Positions 1 through 8,924 of a stretch of DNA of 64,000 nt are shown here, piece by piece; the stretch's first letter is position 1, and every line of letters starts with the position of its first letter. The notes below the pieces were generated by a model that saw nothing but the letters and a program-made list of their open reading frames with translations, was not told the origin of the DNA and did no database searches. Position numbers and translations under genes: made by a program. The DNA comes from JAKVBH01 sp049800955 (GTDB taxonomy: Bacteria > Pseudomonadota > Alphaproteobacteria > Rhodobacterales > Rhodobacteraceae), in the NCBI RefSeq assembly GCF_049800955.1, contig NZ_JBNAGA010000002.1, forward strand, positions 434,001 through 498,000. The letters are read 5' to 3'.

Positions 1-913
1 GTGCTCCGGCGGAGGTAACCGTTCGGTCGATGACAGACAGGAGAGATCCGGATCGATGCCCGGACAGCGTTTGGGTCAGTTCAAGATTTTGCCGGGTTGC
101 GGCGTCAATCTGCATGATTTGCTCAGGTTCTTCCCGCGCTGGACGCCGCAGAAGAGGCAGCTTTCCCTTCTGTGTCAGTCGCAGGTATTCCACGATACCG
201 CCCATGGCCGCGATTTCAGGCCGCGAAAAGGTTCCAAAAGCTGCCAGATCTTTGACACCGAAAACCTCTGAGATCCTTTTCTCAGCAGCTGTGCTGTCAA
301 ACGTCGCGCGGCTGAGCGGGGTTATCGAGGCGCCGGATTCAGTCACTATTTCTGCCAAACGCGCCTCCAATGCTTCAGAGACGATCACTTCAGAGGGTGC
401 GAGCCGTGCCAATTCGGGTCCCAGCCGCGTGGGAGGAAGCGCCATGACCTGAAAGACACCTGTCGACATGTCGATCCATGAAATCGCAGCGGCGTCCCGG
501 ACTTCGGCATATGCCGCGAGAAAGTTGTGGCGTCGCGCCTCAAGCAGCGTTTCTTCGGTCAAGGTTCCCGGAGTCACGAGCCGCACAACACCGCGCTTGA
601 CGACAGATTTTGAGCCGCGCTTTTTGGCCTCGGCCGGGCTTTCGAGTTGCTCGCAGACTGCGACGCGGAATCCTTTGCGGATCAATGTGAGAAGATAGCT
701 TTCTGCCGCATGTACTGGCACGCCGCACATGGGGATGTCTTCGCCCGCGTGCTTGCCGCGTTTGGTCAAGGCAATATCGAGAGCTGCGGCAGCTTCCTTC
801 GCATCATCGAAGAAGAGCTCGTAGAAGTCTCCCATCCGATAGAACAAGAGCGCGTCGGGGTGGTCGTCCTTGATCTCAAGAAACTGCGCCATCATTGGCG
901 TCACATTGCTCAT
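1..913 (-). CDS. mutS: DNA mismatch repair protein MutS (N-terminal part, cut by window edge)
   Basis: This is the first ~304 residues of MutS, the mismatch-recognition ATPase of methyl-independent post-replication repair. The protein begins MSNVTPMMAQFLEIK and quickly shows the mismatch-binding domain with the diagnostic FYRMGDFYELF segment (around residues 25-35), which holds the Phe-x-Glu wedge that stacks on the mispaired base. It continues through the connector domain (SWIDMSTGVFQV) into the start of the lever domain (MQIDAATRQNLEL). The reading frame is open to position 1, so the ATPase domain lies outside the window. The start at 913 is chosen over an overlapping out-of-frame ATG at 920 because only this frame gives the MutS N-terminus. 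The gene is divergent from maeB across ~137 bp. Confidence 0.96.
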   Translation of the reverse strand, partial: MSNVTPMMAQFLEIKDDHPDALLFYRMGDFYELFFDDAKEAAAALDIALTKRGKHAGEDIPMCGVPVHAAESYLLTLIRKGFRVAVCEQLESPAEAKKRGSKSVVKRGVVRLVTPGTLTEETLLEARRHNFLAAYAEVRDAAAISWIDMSTGVFQVMALPPTRLGPELARLAPSEVIVSEALEARLAEIVTESGASITPLSRATFDSTAAEKRISEVFGVKDLAAFGTFSRPEIAAMGGIVEYLRLTQKGKLPLLRRPAREEPEQIMQIDAATRQNLELTQTLSGHRSGSLLSVIDRTVTSAGA

Positions 914-1050
914 GGCTCATCCCCCGAATGCCAATGCGTTTGTTCCGCACAACATAGTCAGACCCAGGCTAAGCCGAAAGTCGAAAGCCATGCGCTTGGC
1001 ATGACAGGGGCAGGGCACTATGAGAGGAGGAACACTGATCGGGGATCGTC

Positions 1051-3306
1051 ATGAGCAATACCAAATACACGCGCGAGGAAGCGCTCACCTTCCATCTCGA
1101 GCCTACGCCGGGAAAATGGGAGGTCAACGCAACGGTTCCCATGACAACGCAGCGTGATTTGTCTTTGGCGTATTCGCCGGGGGTTGCCGTGCCGTGTGAA
1201 GATATCGCGGCGCAGCCTGAAACGGCCTACGATTACACAAACAAAGGCAATCTTGTTGCCGTCATTTCCAACGGCACCGCCGTTTTGGGCCTTGGAAACC
1301 TCGGTGCGCTGGGCTCCAAGCCGGTCATGGAAGGCAAGGCGGTTTTGTTCAAACGTTTTGCAGATGTGAACTCCATCGACATCGAATTGGACACCGAGGA
1401 TCCCGATGAATTCTGCAAGGCCGTACGTCTCATGGGTCCGACCTTTGGCGGCATCAACCTGGAAGATATCAAGGCGCCAGAGTGTTTCATCATTGAACAG
1501 CGTCTCAAGGAAGAAATGGACATCCCCGTCTTCCATGATGACCAGCATGGCACAGCGGTCATTTGTGCGGCGGGGCTGATCAATGCGCTGCATCTATCGG
1601 GCAAGAAGATCGAAGATGTGAAGATCGTGCTCAATGGGGCAGGGGCCGCTGGGATTGCTTGTATCGAGCTTCTGAAATCCATGGGCGCCAAGCATCAGCA
1701 TTGCATTGTTTGTGATACAAAAGGCGTGATTTATCAGGGGCGCACCGAAGGGATGAACCAGTGGAAATCTGGTCATGCCGTCAAAACGGAGATGCGTTCG
1801 CTGGAAGACGCGATGGTGGGTGCGGATGTCTTTCTGGGTGTGTCCGCCAAGGGAGCAGTGACGCCTGAGATGGTGGCTTCCATGGCGGATGATCCTGTCA
1901 TTTTTGCCATGGCCAACCCCGATCCGGAGATCACACCGGAAGAGGCGCAGGCCGTGCGGGCAGATGCCATCGTGGCAACCGGGCGGTCTGATTATCCCAA
2001 TCAGGTCAACAACGTCCTGGGGTTCCCGTATCTCTTCCGCGGCGCGTTGGACATTCACGCGCGCGCCATTAACGATGAAATGAAAATCGCATGCGCCCGC
2101 GCGCTTGCGGAATTGGCGCGCGAAGATGTGCCTGATGAGGTCGCCATGGCCTACGGGAAAAACCTGACCTTCGGACGGGACTACATCATTCCGACGCCTT
2201 TTGACCCGCGCCTTATTCACCGCATTCCCCCTGCCGTGGCGAAAGCCGGAATGGACACTGGTGTTGCGCGGCGTCCGATCATTGACATGGAGGCCTATGA
2301 AGCCTCCCTCCGGTCGCGGATGGATCCGACCGCATCGATCTTGCGAGGCATCAATGCCCGCGCGCGTGCTGCTCAGGCGCGCATGATTTTTGCCGAAGGT
2401 GATGATCCCCGCGTGTTACGCGCTGCGGTCATGTACCAGCGTTCGGGCTTTGGGAAAGCGCTTGTTGTTGGACGCGAAAGCGATGTGCGTGAGAAATTGA
2501 CGGCATCGGGGCTTGAGGATGCGGCGCGCGAGCTTGAAGTCGTTAACGCCGCCAATACACTCCATCTCGATCAGTATAAGTCTTTTCTGTTCAATCGCTT
2601 GCAGCGGCAGGGGTTTGATCACACTGATATTCACCGCCTCGCTGCGCGCGATCGGCATGTCTTTGGCGCACTTATGCTGGCCCACGGGCACGGCGATGGT
2701 TTGATCACGGGCGCAACGCGTAAATCGGCACATGTTCTGAAGTTGATCAATCACGTGTTCGATGCCGACGCCGAGCATGGCGCATGTGGTATCACCGCGG
2801 TTCTGCACAACGGGCGGATCGTATTGATTGCCGATACGCTTGTTCATGAATGGCCCAATGATGAAGACCTTGCCGATATCGCGGAGCGTGGCGCTGATGT
2901 TGCGCGTTTGCTGGGGTTGGAGCCGCGTGTGGCGTTCTTGAGCTTTTCGACCTTTGGTTATCCGGTGTCCGAACGGGCTACGAAGATGGCTGCTGCGCCG
3001 AAGGTGCTTGATGCGCGCGGCGTGGATTTCGAATACGAGGGCGAGATGACCGTTGACGTCGCGCTCAACACAACTGCGCAGGCCTCTTATCCCTTTTCGC
3101 GACTCACGGGTCCGGCAAATGTTCTTGTTGTGCCTGCGCGCCATTCGGCGTCGATCTCCGTTAAGTTGATGCAGGAAATGGCAGGCGCCACAGTGATCGG
3201 CCCGATCCTTGCGGGCGTCGATAAGTCCATCCAGATTTGTTCTGGCGTCTCGACCGCCAATGATATTTTGAACATGGCGGTTTTGGCGGCCTGCAAGGTC
3301 AAATAG
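1051..3306 (+). CDS. maeB: NADP-dependent malic enzyme with C-terminal phosphotransacetylase-like domain
   Basis: Cytosolic malic enzyme, converting malate to pyruvate plus CO2 with NADP reduction. It has 751 residues, the usual length for the MaeB hybrid form. The malic N-domain carries SLAYSPGVAVP (about 38-48, catalytic Tyr41) and the metal-binding LEDIKAPEC and FHDDQHGTA segments (about 137-168). A Rossmann fingerprint NGAGAAG follows at 195-201. From about residue 425 the protein is a phosphotransacetylase-like domain (MIFAEGDDPRVLRAA, ITGATRKSAH), which in this family is thought to be regulatory (acetyl-CoA sensing) and not a working transferase. The gene stands alone after the divergent mutS, and a small sugar-kinase gene follows 17 bp downstream. 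Confidence 0.95.
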   Translation: MSNTKYTREEALTFHLEPTPGKWEVNATVPMTTQRDLSLAYSPGVAVPCEDIAAQPETAYDYTNKGNLVAVISNGTAVLGLGNLGALGSKPVMEGKAVLFKRFADVNSIDIELDTEDPDEFCKAVRLMGPTFGGINLEDIKAPECFIIEQRLKEEMDIPVFHDDQHGTAVICAAGLINALHLSGKKIEDVKIVLNGAGAAGIACIELLKSMGAKHQHCIVCDTKGVIYQGRTEGMNQWKSGHAVKTEMRSLEDAMVGADVFLGVSAKGAVTPEMVASMADDPVIFAMANPDPEITPEEAQAVRADAIVATGRSDYPNQVNNVLGFPYLFRGALDIHARAINDEMKIACARALAELAREDVPDEVAMAYGKNLTFGRDYIIPTPFDPRLIHRIPPAVAKAGMDTGVARRPIIDMEAYEASLRSRMDPTASILRGINARARAAQARMIFAEGDDPRVLRAAVMYQRSGFGKALVVGRESDVREKLTASGLEDAARELEVVNAANTLHLDQYKSFLFNRLQRQGFDHTDIHRLAARDRHVFGALMLAHGHGDGLITGATRKSAHVLKLINHVFDADAEHGACGITAVLHNGRIVLIADTLVHEWPNDEDLADIAERGADVARLLGLEPRVAFLSFSTFGYPVSERATKMAAAPKVLDARGVDFEYEGEMTVDVALNTTAQASYPFSRLTGPANVLVVPARHSASISVKLMQEMAGATVIGPILAGVDKSIQICSGVSTANDILNMAVLAACKVK

Positions 3307-3323
3307 GGTATGGCGGAGCCGAT

Positions 3324-4193
3324 ATGACGATCTTCAACATCGGGTCGATCAATATCGACAAGACATACCAAGTGCCACATTTGCCATCGGAGGGAGAAAC
3401 CCTCGCGGCGCATGATCTGACGCTAGGTCTTGGCGGCAAAGGCACAAACATGTCCGTGGCCGCGAGCCGTGCTGCTGCTCATGTGGTTCATATCGGTGCG
3501 ATTGGGCCGGAGGGTCGTTGGACGGTGGATCGCATGACAGAATATGGAGTCGATACGCGGCACATTTGCCAGGTGGATGCCGAGACGGGCCATGCGATTA
3601 TTGCTGTGGATACTCAGGGCGAAAACCTGATCCTGCTGTGGCCCGGCGCCAATCATTGTATCAGCGAAGCGCAATGTATCGCTGCCTTGGCGGAGAGTGT
3701 CCCGGGGGATGTGTTTCTGACGCAAAACGAGACCAACGCCCAGACGGATGCAGCGCGCATTGCACGCTCACGGGGTATGAAAGTTCTCTACGCCGCCGCT
3801 CCGTTCTCGGCTGAGGCCGTGCAAGCCATCTTGCCTCTGACGGATTTGCTTGTCCTGAACGAGGTTGAAGCAGAGCAGCTTGAACACTCGCTCGGAACCC
3901 CTCTGACAGAGCTTGGTTTGAACGATGTTGTTGTCACACTTGGCGCGGACGGGTGCAAACACATCAATGCGGCTGGTGACGCGGCGCATTTCCCAGCTTT
4001 CAAGACTGAGGTCCGCGACACAACCGGAGCAGGCGATACGTTTACGGGGTATCTGGCGGCAGGATTGGATCGTGGCCAACCAATGGCGCAGGCTATTCGC
4101 ACGGCTCAAAAGGCCGCGGCCCTGATGGTCAGCCGCTTGGGCACGGCTGACGTTATTCCCGATCTCAAGGACGTGCAGGACGCGTCCTTCTAG
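3324..4193 (+). CDS. PfkB/ribokinase-family carbohydrate kinase
   Basis: ATP-dependent kinase of the ribokinase (PfkB) superfamily, 289 aa, acting on an unidentified sugar or nucleoside in the cytosol. The N-terminal GLGGKGTNMSVAASR (about 35-49) is the first PfkB signature that closes over the sugar. The C-terminal DTTGAGDTFTGYLAAGL (232-248) is the second, with Asp238 as catalytic base and the anion hole in the GAGD turn. It lies 17 bp after maeB in the same direction and may be cotranscribed. It ends 1 bp from the convergent msrA. Substrate cannot be read from the sequence. No ribose transporter or other sugar gene is adjacent, so I do not call it rbsK. Confidence 0.88.
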   Translation: MTIFNIGSINIDKTYQVPHLPSEGETLAAHDLTLGLGGKGTNMSVAASRAAAHVVHIGAIGPEGRWTVDRMTEYGVDTRHICQVDAETGHAIIAVDTQGENLILLWPGANHCISEAQCIAALAESVPGDVFLTQNETNAQTDAARIARSRGMKVLYAAAPFSAEAVQAILPLTDLLVLNEVEAEQLEHSLGTPLTELGLNDVVVTLGADGCKHINAAGDAAHFPAFKTEVRDTTGAGDTFTGYLAAGLDRGQPMAQAIRTAQKAAALMVSRLGTADVIPDLKDVQDASF

Positions 4194-4194
4194 C

Positions 4195-4857
4195 TCAGCC
4201 GCCGACAAACGGTGCGGCACTGCCCCAAAGCTCTTTGACCCGAGCATCACGACCGCAGGCTGTGCGGTAGCGTTTATAGGCCTTTGCTTTTGTCAAAGGT
4301 CCAAACCGTGTCAGGATGCGATCCTTCGACTTGTAGTAATCCTGATGATATTCATCGGCGGCGTAGAATGCGCTGGCTTGTTTGATCGGTGTGACGATCT
4401 TGCGGCCTAATGCAGCTTGTGCATTCGATTTCGCGGCTTTCGCGGCTTCATTTTGCGCTGAATTCGTGACGAAAATGGCTGTGCTGTAGCTTTTGCCCCG
4501 GTCACAGAACTGACCACCAGCATCCGTTGGGTCGATAGACCGGAAGAACATGTCATAGAGCTGTCGCGCGGACACCTGATTGGGGTTGAACGTGATCTTG
4601 ACGGCTTCAAGATGCCCTGACCCACCCTTCGTGACTTGCTTGTACGTGGGGTTGGCGATCGAGCCGCCCGTAAACCCGCTGACTGCTTCTTTAACGCCGC
4701 GCACTTTTTCAAAGTCGGATTCGACACACCAGAAACATCCACCCGCAACGATGATGGTTTCTGTCGATTGCGCATGCGCTTCCTTGGCTTTGGCCACCAT
4801 GCCCAAGGCGATGGTGAGGCCGAGAAGGAAGAGTTTGATATTTGTGAAACGTGCCAT
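4195..4857 (-). CDS. msrA: Peptide-methionine (S)-S-oxide reductase MsrA, exported form
   Basis: Repairs oxidised methionine by reducing the S-epimer of methionine sulfoxide. The catalytic GCFWC motif is at 40-44, with nucleophile Cys41. The typical FCDRGKSYSTAIF and YHQDYY segments follow. The first ~30 residues form a clear Sec signal peptide (basic MARFTNIK, hydrophobic LFLLGLTIALGMVA, then AHAQ), so this copy probably acts in the periplasm, unlike the common cytosolic MsrA. The start at 4857 has an ideal GGAGGG ribosome site 7 bases upstream; longer in-frame starts have no such site and add non-homologous residues. No MsrB partner is adjacent. Confidence 0.93.
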   Translation of the reverse strand: MARFTNIKLFLLGLTIALGMVAKAKEAHAQSTETIIVAGGCFWCVESDFEKVRGVKEAVSGFTGGSIANPTYKQVTKGGSGHLEAVKITFNPNQVSARQLYDMFFRSIDPTDAGGQFCDRGKSYSTAIFVTNSAQNEAAKAAKSNAQAALGRKIVTPIKQASAFYAADEYHQDYYKSKDRILTRFGPLTKAKAYKRYRTACGRDARVKELWGSAAPFVGG

Positions 4858-4961
4858 GAAACAGCCCTCCATGCCCACACCATTCCTCAGCCATTGCCAA
4901 TCGTGCAACGGTTTGACATGTGATTTCACCAAGTAGTGAGAGCTTGTGAGGGGAGGCTTAT

Positions 4962-5687
4962 ATGCAGGAAACAAAACGGATCGCGATGTGGTCTGGCCCG
5001 CGGAATCTGTCCACCGCAATGATGTATGCCTTTGCCCAGCGCGGTGATTGCCAGGTTGTCGATGAACCTTTTTATGCGGCTTATCTGGCGGCAACGGGCA
5101 TTGAACACCCTATGCAGGAAGAGGTTTTAGCCAGCCAACCCCAAGATGGCTTGGAGGTTGTGGCTGAACTATCAAAGCCCGCAGACCGGCCTCTTTTCTA
5201 TCAGAAACACATGTGCCAGCATATGGTGCCTGGCATGCCGCGCGATTGGATGGCTGACGTCAAGAATGTGTTCCTGATCCGGCATCCGGCCCGTGTCATT
5301 GCGTCTTATGCGCAGAAAAGGGAAGCGCCAACCCTGGCGGATATCGGCTTTGATCTGCAAGACGCTCTCTACGATCATTGCCTTGCGCTGGGCCAATCTC
5401 CCGTTGTGATTGACAGCTATGATATCCTTCAAAATCCCGAAGGCATGCTTCGCACGTTATGCGATGCGCTGGAGATCGCGTTTGATCCGGCGATGTTGTC
5501 CTGGCCGGCCGGGGGGAATGCCGCAGATGGTGCTTGGGCGCCGGTGTGGTACGGCGCGGTGCATCGTTCAACCGGTTTTGCGGGCGCGGAAGGGCCATTG
5601 CCGGAGCTTGATACAGAAAAAGCAGCCATCGCACAGGCCGCTTTTCCACTGTATCAGAGACTGAAAGACGTAAGCCTTACCCTTTGA
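4962..5687 (+). CDS. Sulfotransferase-like P-loop protein
   Basis: 241-aa protein of the sulfotransferase superfamily. The N-terminal MWSGPRNLSTAMM (9-21) is the PAPS-phosphate loop characteristic of the short bacterial branch sometimes annotated as branched-chain-aminotransferase-like sulfotransferase. VFLIRHPARVIASYA (about 102-116) is the second (3'-phosphate) signature. The acceptor substrate is unknown. A strong GGGGAGG ribosome site precedes the ATG. The gene is divergent from msrA (104-bp gap) and its 3' end overlaps that of the convergent argG by 11 bp. A kinase-like function cannot be excluded from sequence alone. Confidence 0.75.
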   Translation: MQETKRIAMWSGPRNLSTAMMYAFAQRGDCQVVDEPFYAAYLAATGIEHPMQEEVLASQPQDGLEVVAELSKPADRPLFYQKHMCQHMVPGMPRDWMADVKNVFLIRHPARVIASYAQKREAPTLADIGFDLQDALYDHCLALGQSPVVIDSYDILQNPEGMLRTLCDALEIAFDPAMLSWPAGGNAADGAWAPVWYGAVHRSTGFAGAEGPLPELDTEKAAIAQAAFPLYQRLKDVSLTL

Positions 5688-6903
5688 CGCGACGATCCCG
5701 TGCGGCAAGGAGTTTGAGGCGCAGCGCGTTCAGCTGGATGAAGCCGGCCGCGTCTTTTTGATCGTAGGCACCAGCATCCTCTTCAAACGTCACATGCGCC
5801 TCAGAGTACAGCGAGTGATCCGACCAGCGCCCTACGCAAGTGGCGGCACCTTTGTAGAGCTTGAGGCGGACCGTGCCGGTCACGTGTTCCTGGCTCTTGT
5901 CGATGGCGGCTTGCAGCATTTCACGCTCGGGCGAATACCAGAAGCCGTTGTAGATCAGTTCCGCATAACGCGGCATCAGGCTGTCCTTGAGGTGGCCCGC
6001 GCCGCTATCGAGCGTGATCTGTTCGATGCCTCGATGGGCCTCCAGCAGAACAGTGCCGCCGGGGGTCTCGTAGATGCCGCGGGATTTCATGCCGACGAAG
6101 CGGTTTTCAACAAAATCGAGACGACCGATGCCATGTTTGCCGCCGAGCTCGTTGAGCTTGGTGAGGACCGTGGCGGGGGACATCGCTTCGCCATTGATCG
6201 AGACAGCATCACCGCGCTCAAAGCCGACTTCGATAAACTCGGGCGTGTCGGGCGCCTCTTCGGGAGAGACGGTGCGCTGATAGACATAATCCGGCGCCAT
6301 CTCGGCGGGGTCCTCGAGGACCTTGCCTTCAGAAGAGGTGTGCAACAGGTTTGCATCAACCGAGAAGGGCGCCTCGCCGCGTTTGTCCTTGGCGATCGGG
6401 ATCTGGTTCTTCTCGGCGAAATCGAGAAGCTTGGTCCGCGAAGACAGGTCCCATTCCCGCCATGGCGCGATGACCTTGATGTCGGGGTTGAGCGCATAGG
6501 CCGAAAGCTCGAAGCGCACCTGATCGTTGCCCTTGCCAGTCGCGCCGTGGGAGACGGCATCGGCGCCTGTCTCGGCCGCGATCTCGACAAGGCGCTTGGA
6601 GATGAGAGGCCGGGCGATGGACGTTCCCAGCAGGTAGAGACCCTCATAGAGCGCATTGGCACGGAACATCGGGAAGACGAAATCGCGGACGAATTCCTCG
6701 CGCACGTCTTCGATGAAGATGTTCTCGTCCTTGATGCCGAGCAGCTTGGCTTTCTCGCGCGCGGGCTCCAGCTCTTCGCCCTGGCCGAGATCAGCGGTGA
6801 AGGTCACAACTTCGCAGCCGTATTCGGTTTGCAGCCATTTCAGAATGATCGATGTATCGAGGCCGCCGGAATAGGCGAGCACAACTTTCTTGGGCGCAGA
6901 CAT
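5677..6903 (-). CDS. argG: Argininosuccinate synthase
   Basis: Joins citrulline and aspartate with ATP to give argininosuccinate, the penultimate step of arginine biosynthesis. The 408-aa protein starts MSAPKKVVLAYSGGLDTS; the PP-loop for ATP (SGGLDTS) is at 12-18. Further family signatures include SHGATGKGNDQVRFE and YETPGGTVLLEAHR. Length and ends fit the family. The start at 6903 is supported by an AAGGAA ribosome site 6 bases upstream; the frame stays open further upstream but without homology. The gene stands alone on the minus strand, convergent with the sulfotransferase gene. Confidence 0.97.
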   Translation of the reverse strand: MSAPKKVVLAYSGGLDTSIILKWLQTEYGCEVVTFTADLGQGEELEPAREKAKLLGIKDENIFIEDVREEFVRDFVFPMFRANALYEGLYLLGTSIARPLISKRLVEIAAETGADAVSHGATGKGNDQVRFELSAYALNPDIKVIAPWREWDLSSRTKLLDFAEKNQIPIAKDKRGEAPFSVDANLLHTSSEGKVLEDPAEMAPDYVYQRTVSPEEAPDTPEFIEVGFERGDAVSINGEAMSPATVLTKLNELGGKHGIGRLDFVENRFVGMKSRGIYETPGGTVLLEAHRGIEQITLDSGAGHLKDSLMPRYAELIYNGFWYSPEREMLQAAIDKSQEHVTGTVRLKLYKGAATCVGRWSDHSLYSEAHVTFEEDAGAYDQKDAAGFIQLNALRLKLLAARDRRVKG

Positions 6904-7042
6904 CAAGGGTTCCTTTCGCGGCTCAGATCGCGTCGGGCGATAGCGGTTTTTGGGCGGCTTCACAAGGGAGCGAGCCGGCGTGTGGGGAATCAAGTCCGCA
7001 GGTCGCTGCGCCACTCCCGACTTGCAGATGACGTGGCCTCGG

Positions 7043-8149
7043 TTAGCCGAAGACGGGGCTGATTTCCTTGAGTTCGACCATCCGGTGTTCCTCTGCCGAG
7101 CGCTGGGCCGCCATGCCCATGGCAACCGCGCGCCAGCCATCGCGAAGCGTGACCTCGACATCGCCCTTGCCCTGCACAGCTTTCAGAAATCGCTCGTGCT
7201 GGTAGAAGGTCGAGCCGTGGTGATCCCCCGCAGCCAAAAGGGCCTCGTCCACTTCGATGGGAATCGTGCGCATTTGGCCGCGATCACGTGGCGAGATGAC
7301 CACCTTGGACACCGGCTCCGGGCCCGCGTCCTGCGGCCAGAAGCGCCCTGGCCCGGGGATAAAACACTCAATCTTGCCCGCAGGTCCGACGGCTGAGATC
7401 ACCTCCTGATATTCCGAGCCTTCCGCATACATGCAAAGCTCCAGCATAGCCCGCTGACCATGGGCAAAGTCCACAATGGCATAGCCGCTATCCCAGATGT
7501 CGGACCGGGCGCCGTCGTAGAATTCATCGAGATGGTTCACCATTTGACCAGATGTTGCCATGACGCGCATCGGCTCTGACCGGGTCACAAGTCGCATCAA
7601 ATCAAAGAAATGACAGCATTTCTCCACCAACGTGCCGCCCGTGTAGGCGTTCATCCGGTTCCAATGGCCCACCTTCTGCAAGAACGGAAAACGATGCTCG
7701 CGGATCGTCAGCATTTTGACGCCACCGGTCGCCTCATCGGCCAATTCGAGAAACCTGGCCAGCGGCGGCATGTAGCGATATTCCATAGCGACCCAGATCG
7801 GCGCGGCGTAGTCTGTCACGAGTTTATGCAGGAAAGCTTCATCCGCAGGGTCTGTCGCGAGAGGTTTCTCGACAAGGATCGGCAAGGTGCGCAGGTCAGT
7901 GATTTGCTTGAGCTGTTCCACATGCAGGAAATTCGGAGAGGCGATCATCAGACAATCAACGTCATCGCCCATCACGAGCGAGATCAGCGTATCGGCAACG
8001 CGGGCCTCCGGTACAAGCGCACTGGCTTTGCTCAGCATCTCCGGGTTTGGCTCGTAAATCGCGCTCACGACGGCGCCGTCGAGCAGTGCAATATTGCGGA
8101 TGTGTTCCTGTCCCATCATGCCGCAGCCGATGATGCCGTACCGTGTCAT
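7043..8149 (-). CDS. Gfo/Idh/MocA-family protein, candidate NAD+-dependent sulfoquinovosidase
   Basis: 368-aa Rossmann-fold protein. GIIGCGMMG (5-13) binds the dinucleotide, and EKP (94-96) is the Gfo/Idh/MocA signature lysine motif. WNRMNAYTGGTLVEKCCHFFDLM (split around 163-185) contains the conserved active-site H180. It follows the GntR regulator gene by 12 bp on the same strand, divergent from the monooxygenase-AKR-flavin reductase-ABC transporter operon. Family members are usually sugar dehydrogenases. One group, however, consists of NAD+-dependent sulfoquinovosidases (GH188), which cleave sulfoquinovosyl glycerol by transient C3 oxidation. Because this sulfoquinovose-type locus has no GH31 sulfoquinovosidase, I infer that this gene supplies that activity. 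Fold and family are sure; the glycosidase role is inference from context. Confidence 0.85.
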   Translation of the reverse strand: MTRYGIIGCGMMGQEHIRNIALLDGAVVSAIYEPNPEMLSKASALVPEARVADTLISLVMGDDVDCLMIASPNFLHVEQLKQITDLRTLPILVEKPLATDPADEAFLHKLVTDYAAPIWVAMEYRYMPPLARFLELADEATGGVKMLTIREHRFPFLQKVGHWNRMNAYTGGTLVEKCCHFFDLMRLVTRSEPMRVMATSGQMVNHLDEFYDGARSDIWDSGYAIVDFAHGQRAMLELCMYAEGSEYQEVISAVGPAGKIECFIPGPGRFWPQDAGPEPVSKVVISPRDRGQMRTIPIEVDEALLAAGDHHGSTFYQHERFLKAVQGKGDVEVTLRDGWRAVAMGMAAQRSAEEHRMVELKEISPVFG

Positions 8150-8161
8150 TGTCTTGATGTC

Positions 8162-8848
8162 CTATCTTGCCACGAAGCGGGCGCGTTGCGGGTCAAACCA
8201 TGTGCGGGAGAACTCGGCAAGCGTGTCGTTCTCATCGCGTGAAAATCGTTCGATATAGCCCCATGAGGGATAAGACAGGTCCGCGAAGTAGGGCAGAGCC
8301 CACCCTGTGAGCGGGGCGGTTGTAACCCGATCTTCCACGCGTGTGATTCGAAAACCGAGACGGTTTGCATAGAATTGATACAGGCTGTCACTAACCTCTG
8401 ATGCATTCACCTGTTGGGCGCGGGCGCCGCCCAGCCAGATCTCTTCGGCTGCGATCTGGATACCATCGAGGGATCGAATGCGCCGAAAGCGGAAGGCATA
8501 GGGCGCCTCATCGATGCGTGGGATGTCAGGCGATAGCATGAGCCGATCCACCGCGATCAACTCTGCCGTGGGCAGGCCGCCGCCAGACGCCAATTCGAGC
8601 CGAAACAAAGCGTAAATATTGCTGACGGCGGGATTGTTGCGCACGTAATTGCCCGATCCCTGTACGCGCTCCAGCATGCCTTTTACCGCAAGATCTTGCA
8701 GCGCTTTGCGCAAGGTCCCAACCGAGACTCCAAGCTCTTTCGCGAAGTCCCGCTCAGGGGGCAGGCGATCCCCTTCGAGGCGCACGCCAGCCTTGATCTC
8801 GCGGACAAGCATTTCGCTGATTTGCAGATGTCGGGGGAGGGCAGTCAT
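8162..8848 (-). CDS. GntR-family (UTRA domain) transcriptional regulator of the adjacent sulfosugar locus
   Basis: 228-aa one-component regulator. The winged helix-turn-helix occupies about 7-70 (RLPPERDFAKELGVSVGTLRKAL is the GntR signature region, 28-50). A UTRA ligand-binding domain follows from about 80 to the end. UTRA domains of this HutC-type branch bind small effectors such as sugar phosphates or related acids. The start at 8848 is chosen because the family aligns from TALPRHLQISEML; in-frame upstream codons would run into the divergent promoter. The 76-bp gap to the monooxygenase gene must hold both promoters and carries an ATTGAT direct repeat. Agrobacterium smo loci use a LacI-type regulator, so this is a different control solution. 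Confidence 0.9.
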   Translation of the reverse strand: MTALPRHLQISEMLVREIKAGVRLEGDRLPPERDFAKELGVSVGTLRKALQDLAVKGMLERVQGSGNYVRNNPAVSNIYALFRLELASGGGLPTAELIAVDRLMLSPDIPRIDEAPYAFRFRRIRSLDGIQIAAEEIWLGGARAQQVNASEVSDSLYQFYANRLGFRITRVEDRVTTAPLTGWALPYFADLSYPSWGYIERFSRDENDTLAEFSRTWFDPQRARFVAR

Positions 8849-8852
8849 TAAA

Positions 8853-8869
8853 ATTGATACACCATTGAT
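8853..8869. promoter_or_regulatory. Direct repeat in the divergent regulator/monooxygenase promoter (candidate operator)
   Basis: ATTGAT-ACACC-ATTGAT sits in the A+T-rich 76-bp interval between the GntR gene and the first gene of the catabolic operon. It is next to the regulator start and in the likely overlap of the two divergent promoters. This position suits an autoregulating operator. It is a direct, not inverted, repeat, and no GntR footprint can be shown from sequence alone. Confidence 0.3.
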
Positions 8870-8924
8870 AAAATGATGCATAATTGCTACCCCTTTCCCA
8901 AGCCAGATGGCAAGGGAGAGTTGC

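Noticed and set aside
5758..7062. A 434-codon open frame on the plus strand opposite argG
   Set aside because: It is the antisense of a strongly conserved gene; composition is typical of a mirrored frame, it has no recognisable domain, and argG accounts for the DNA.
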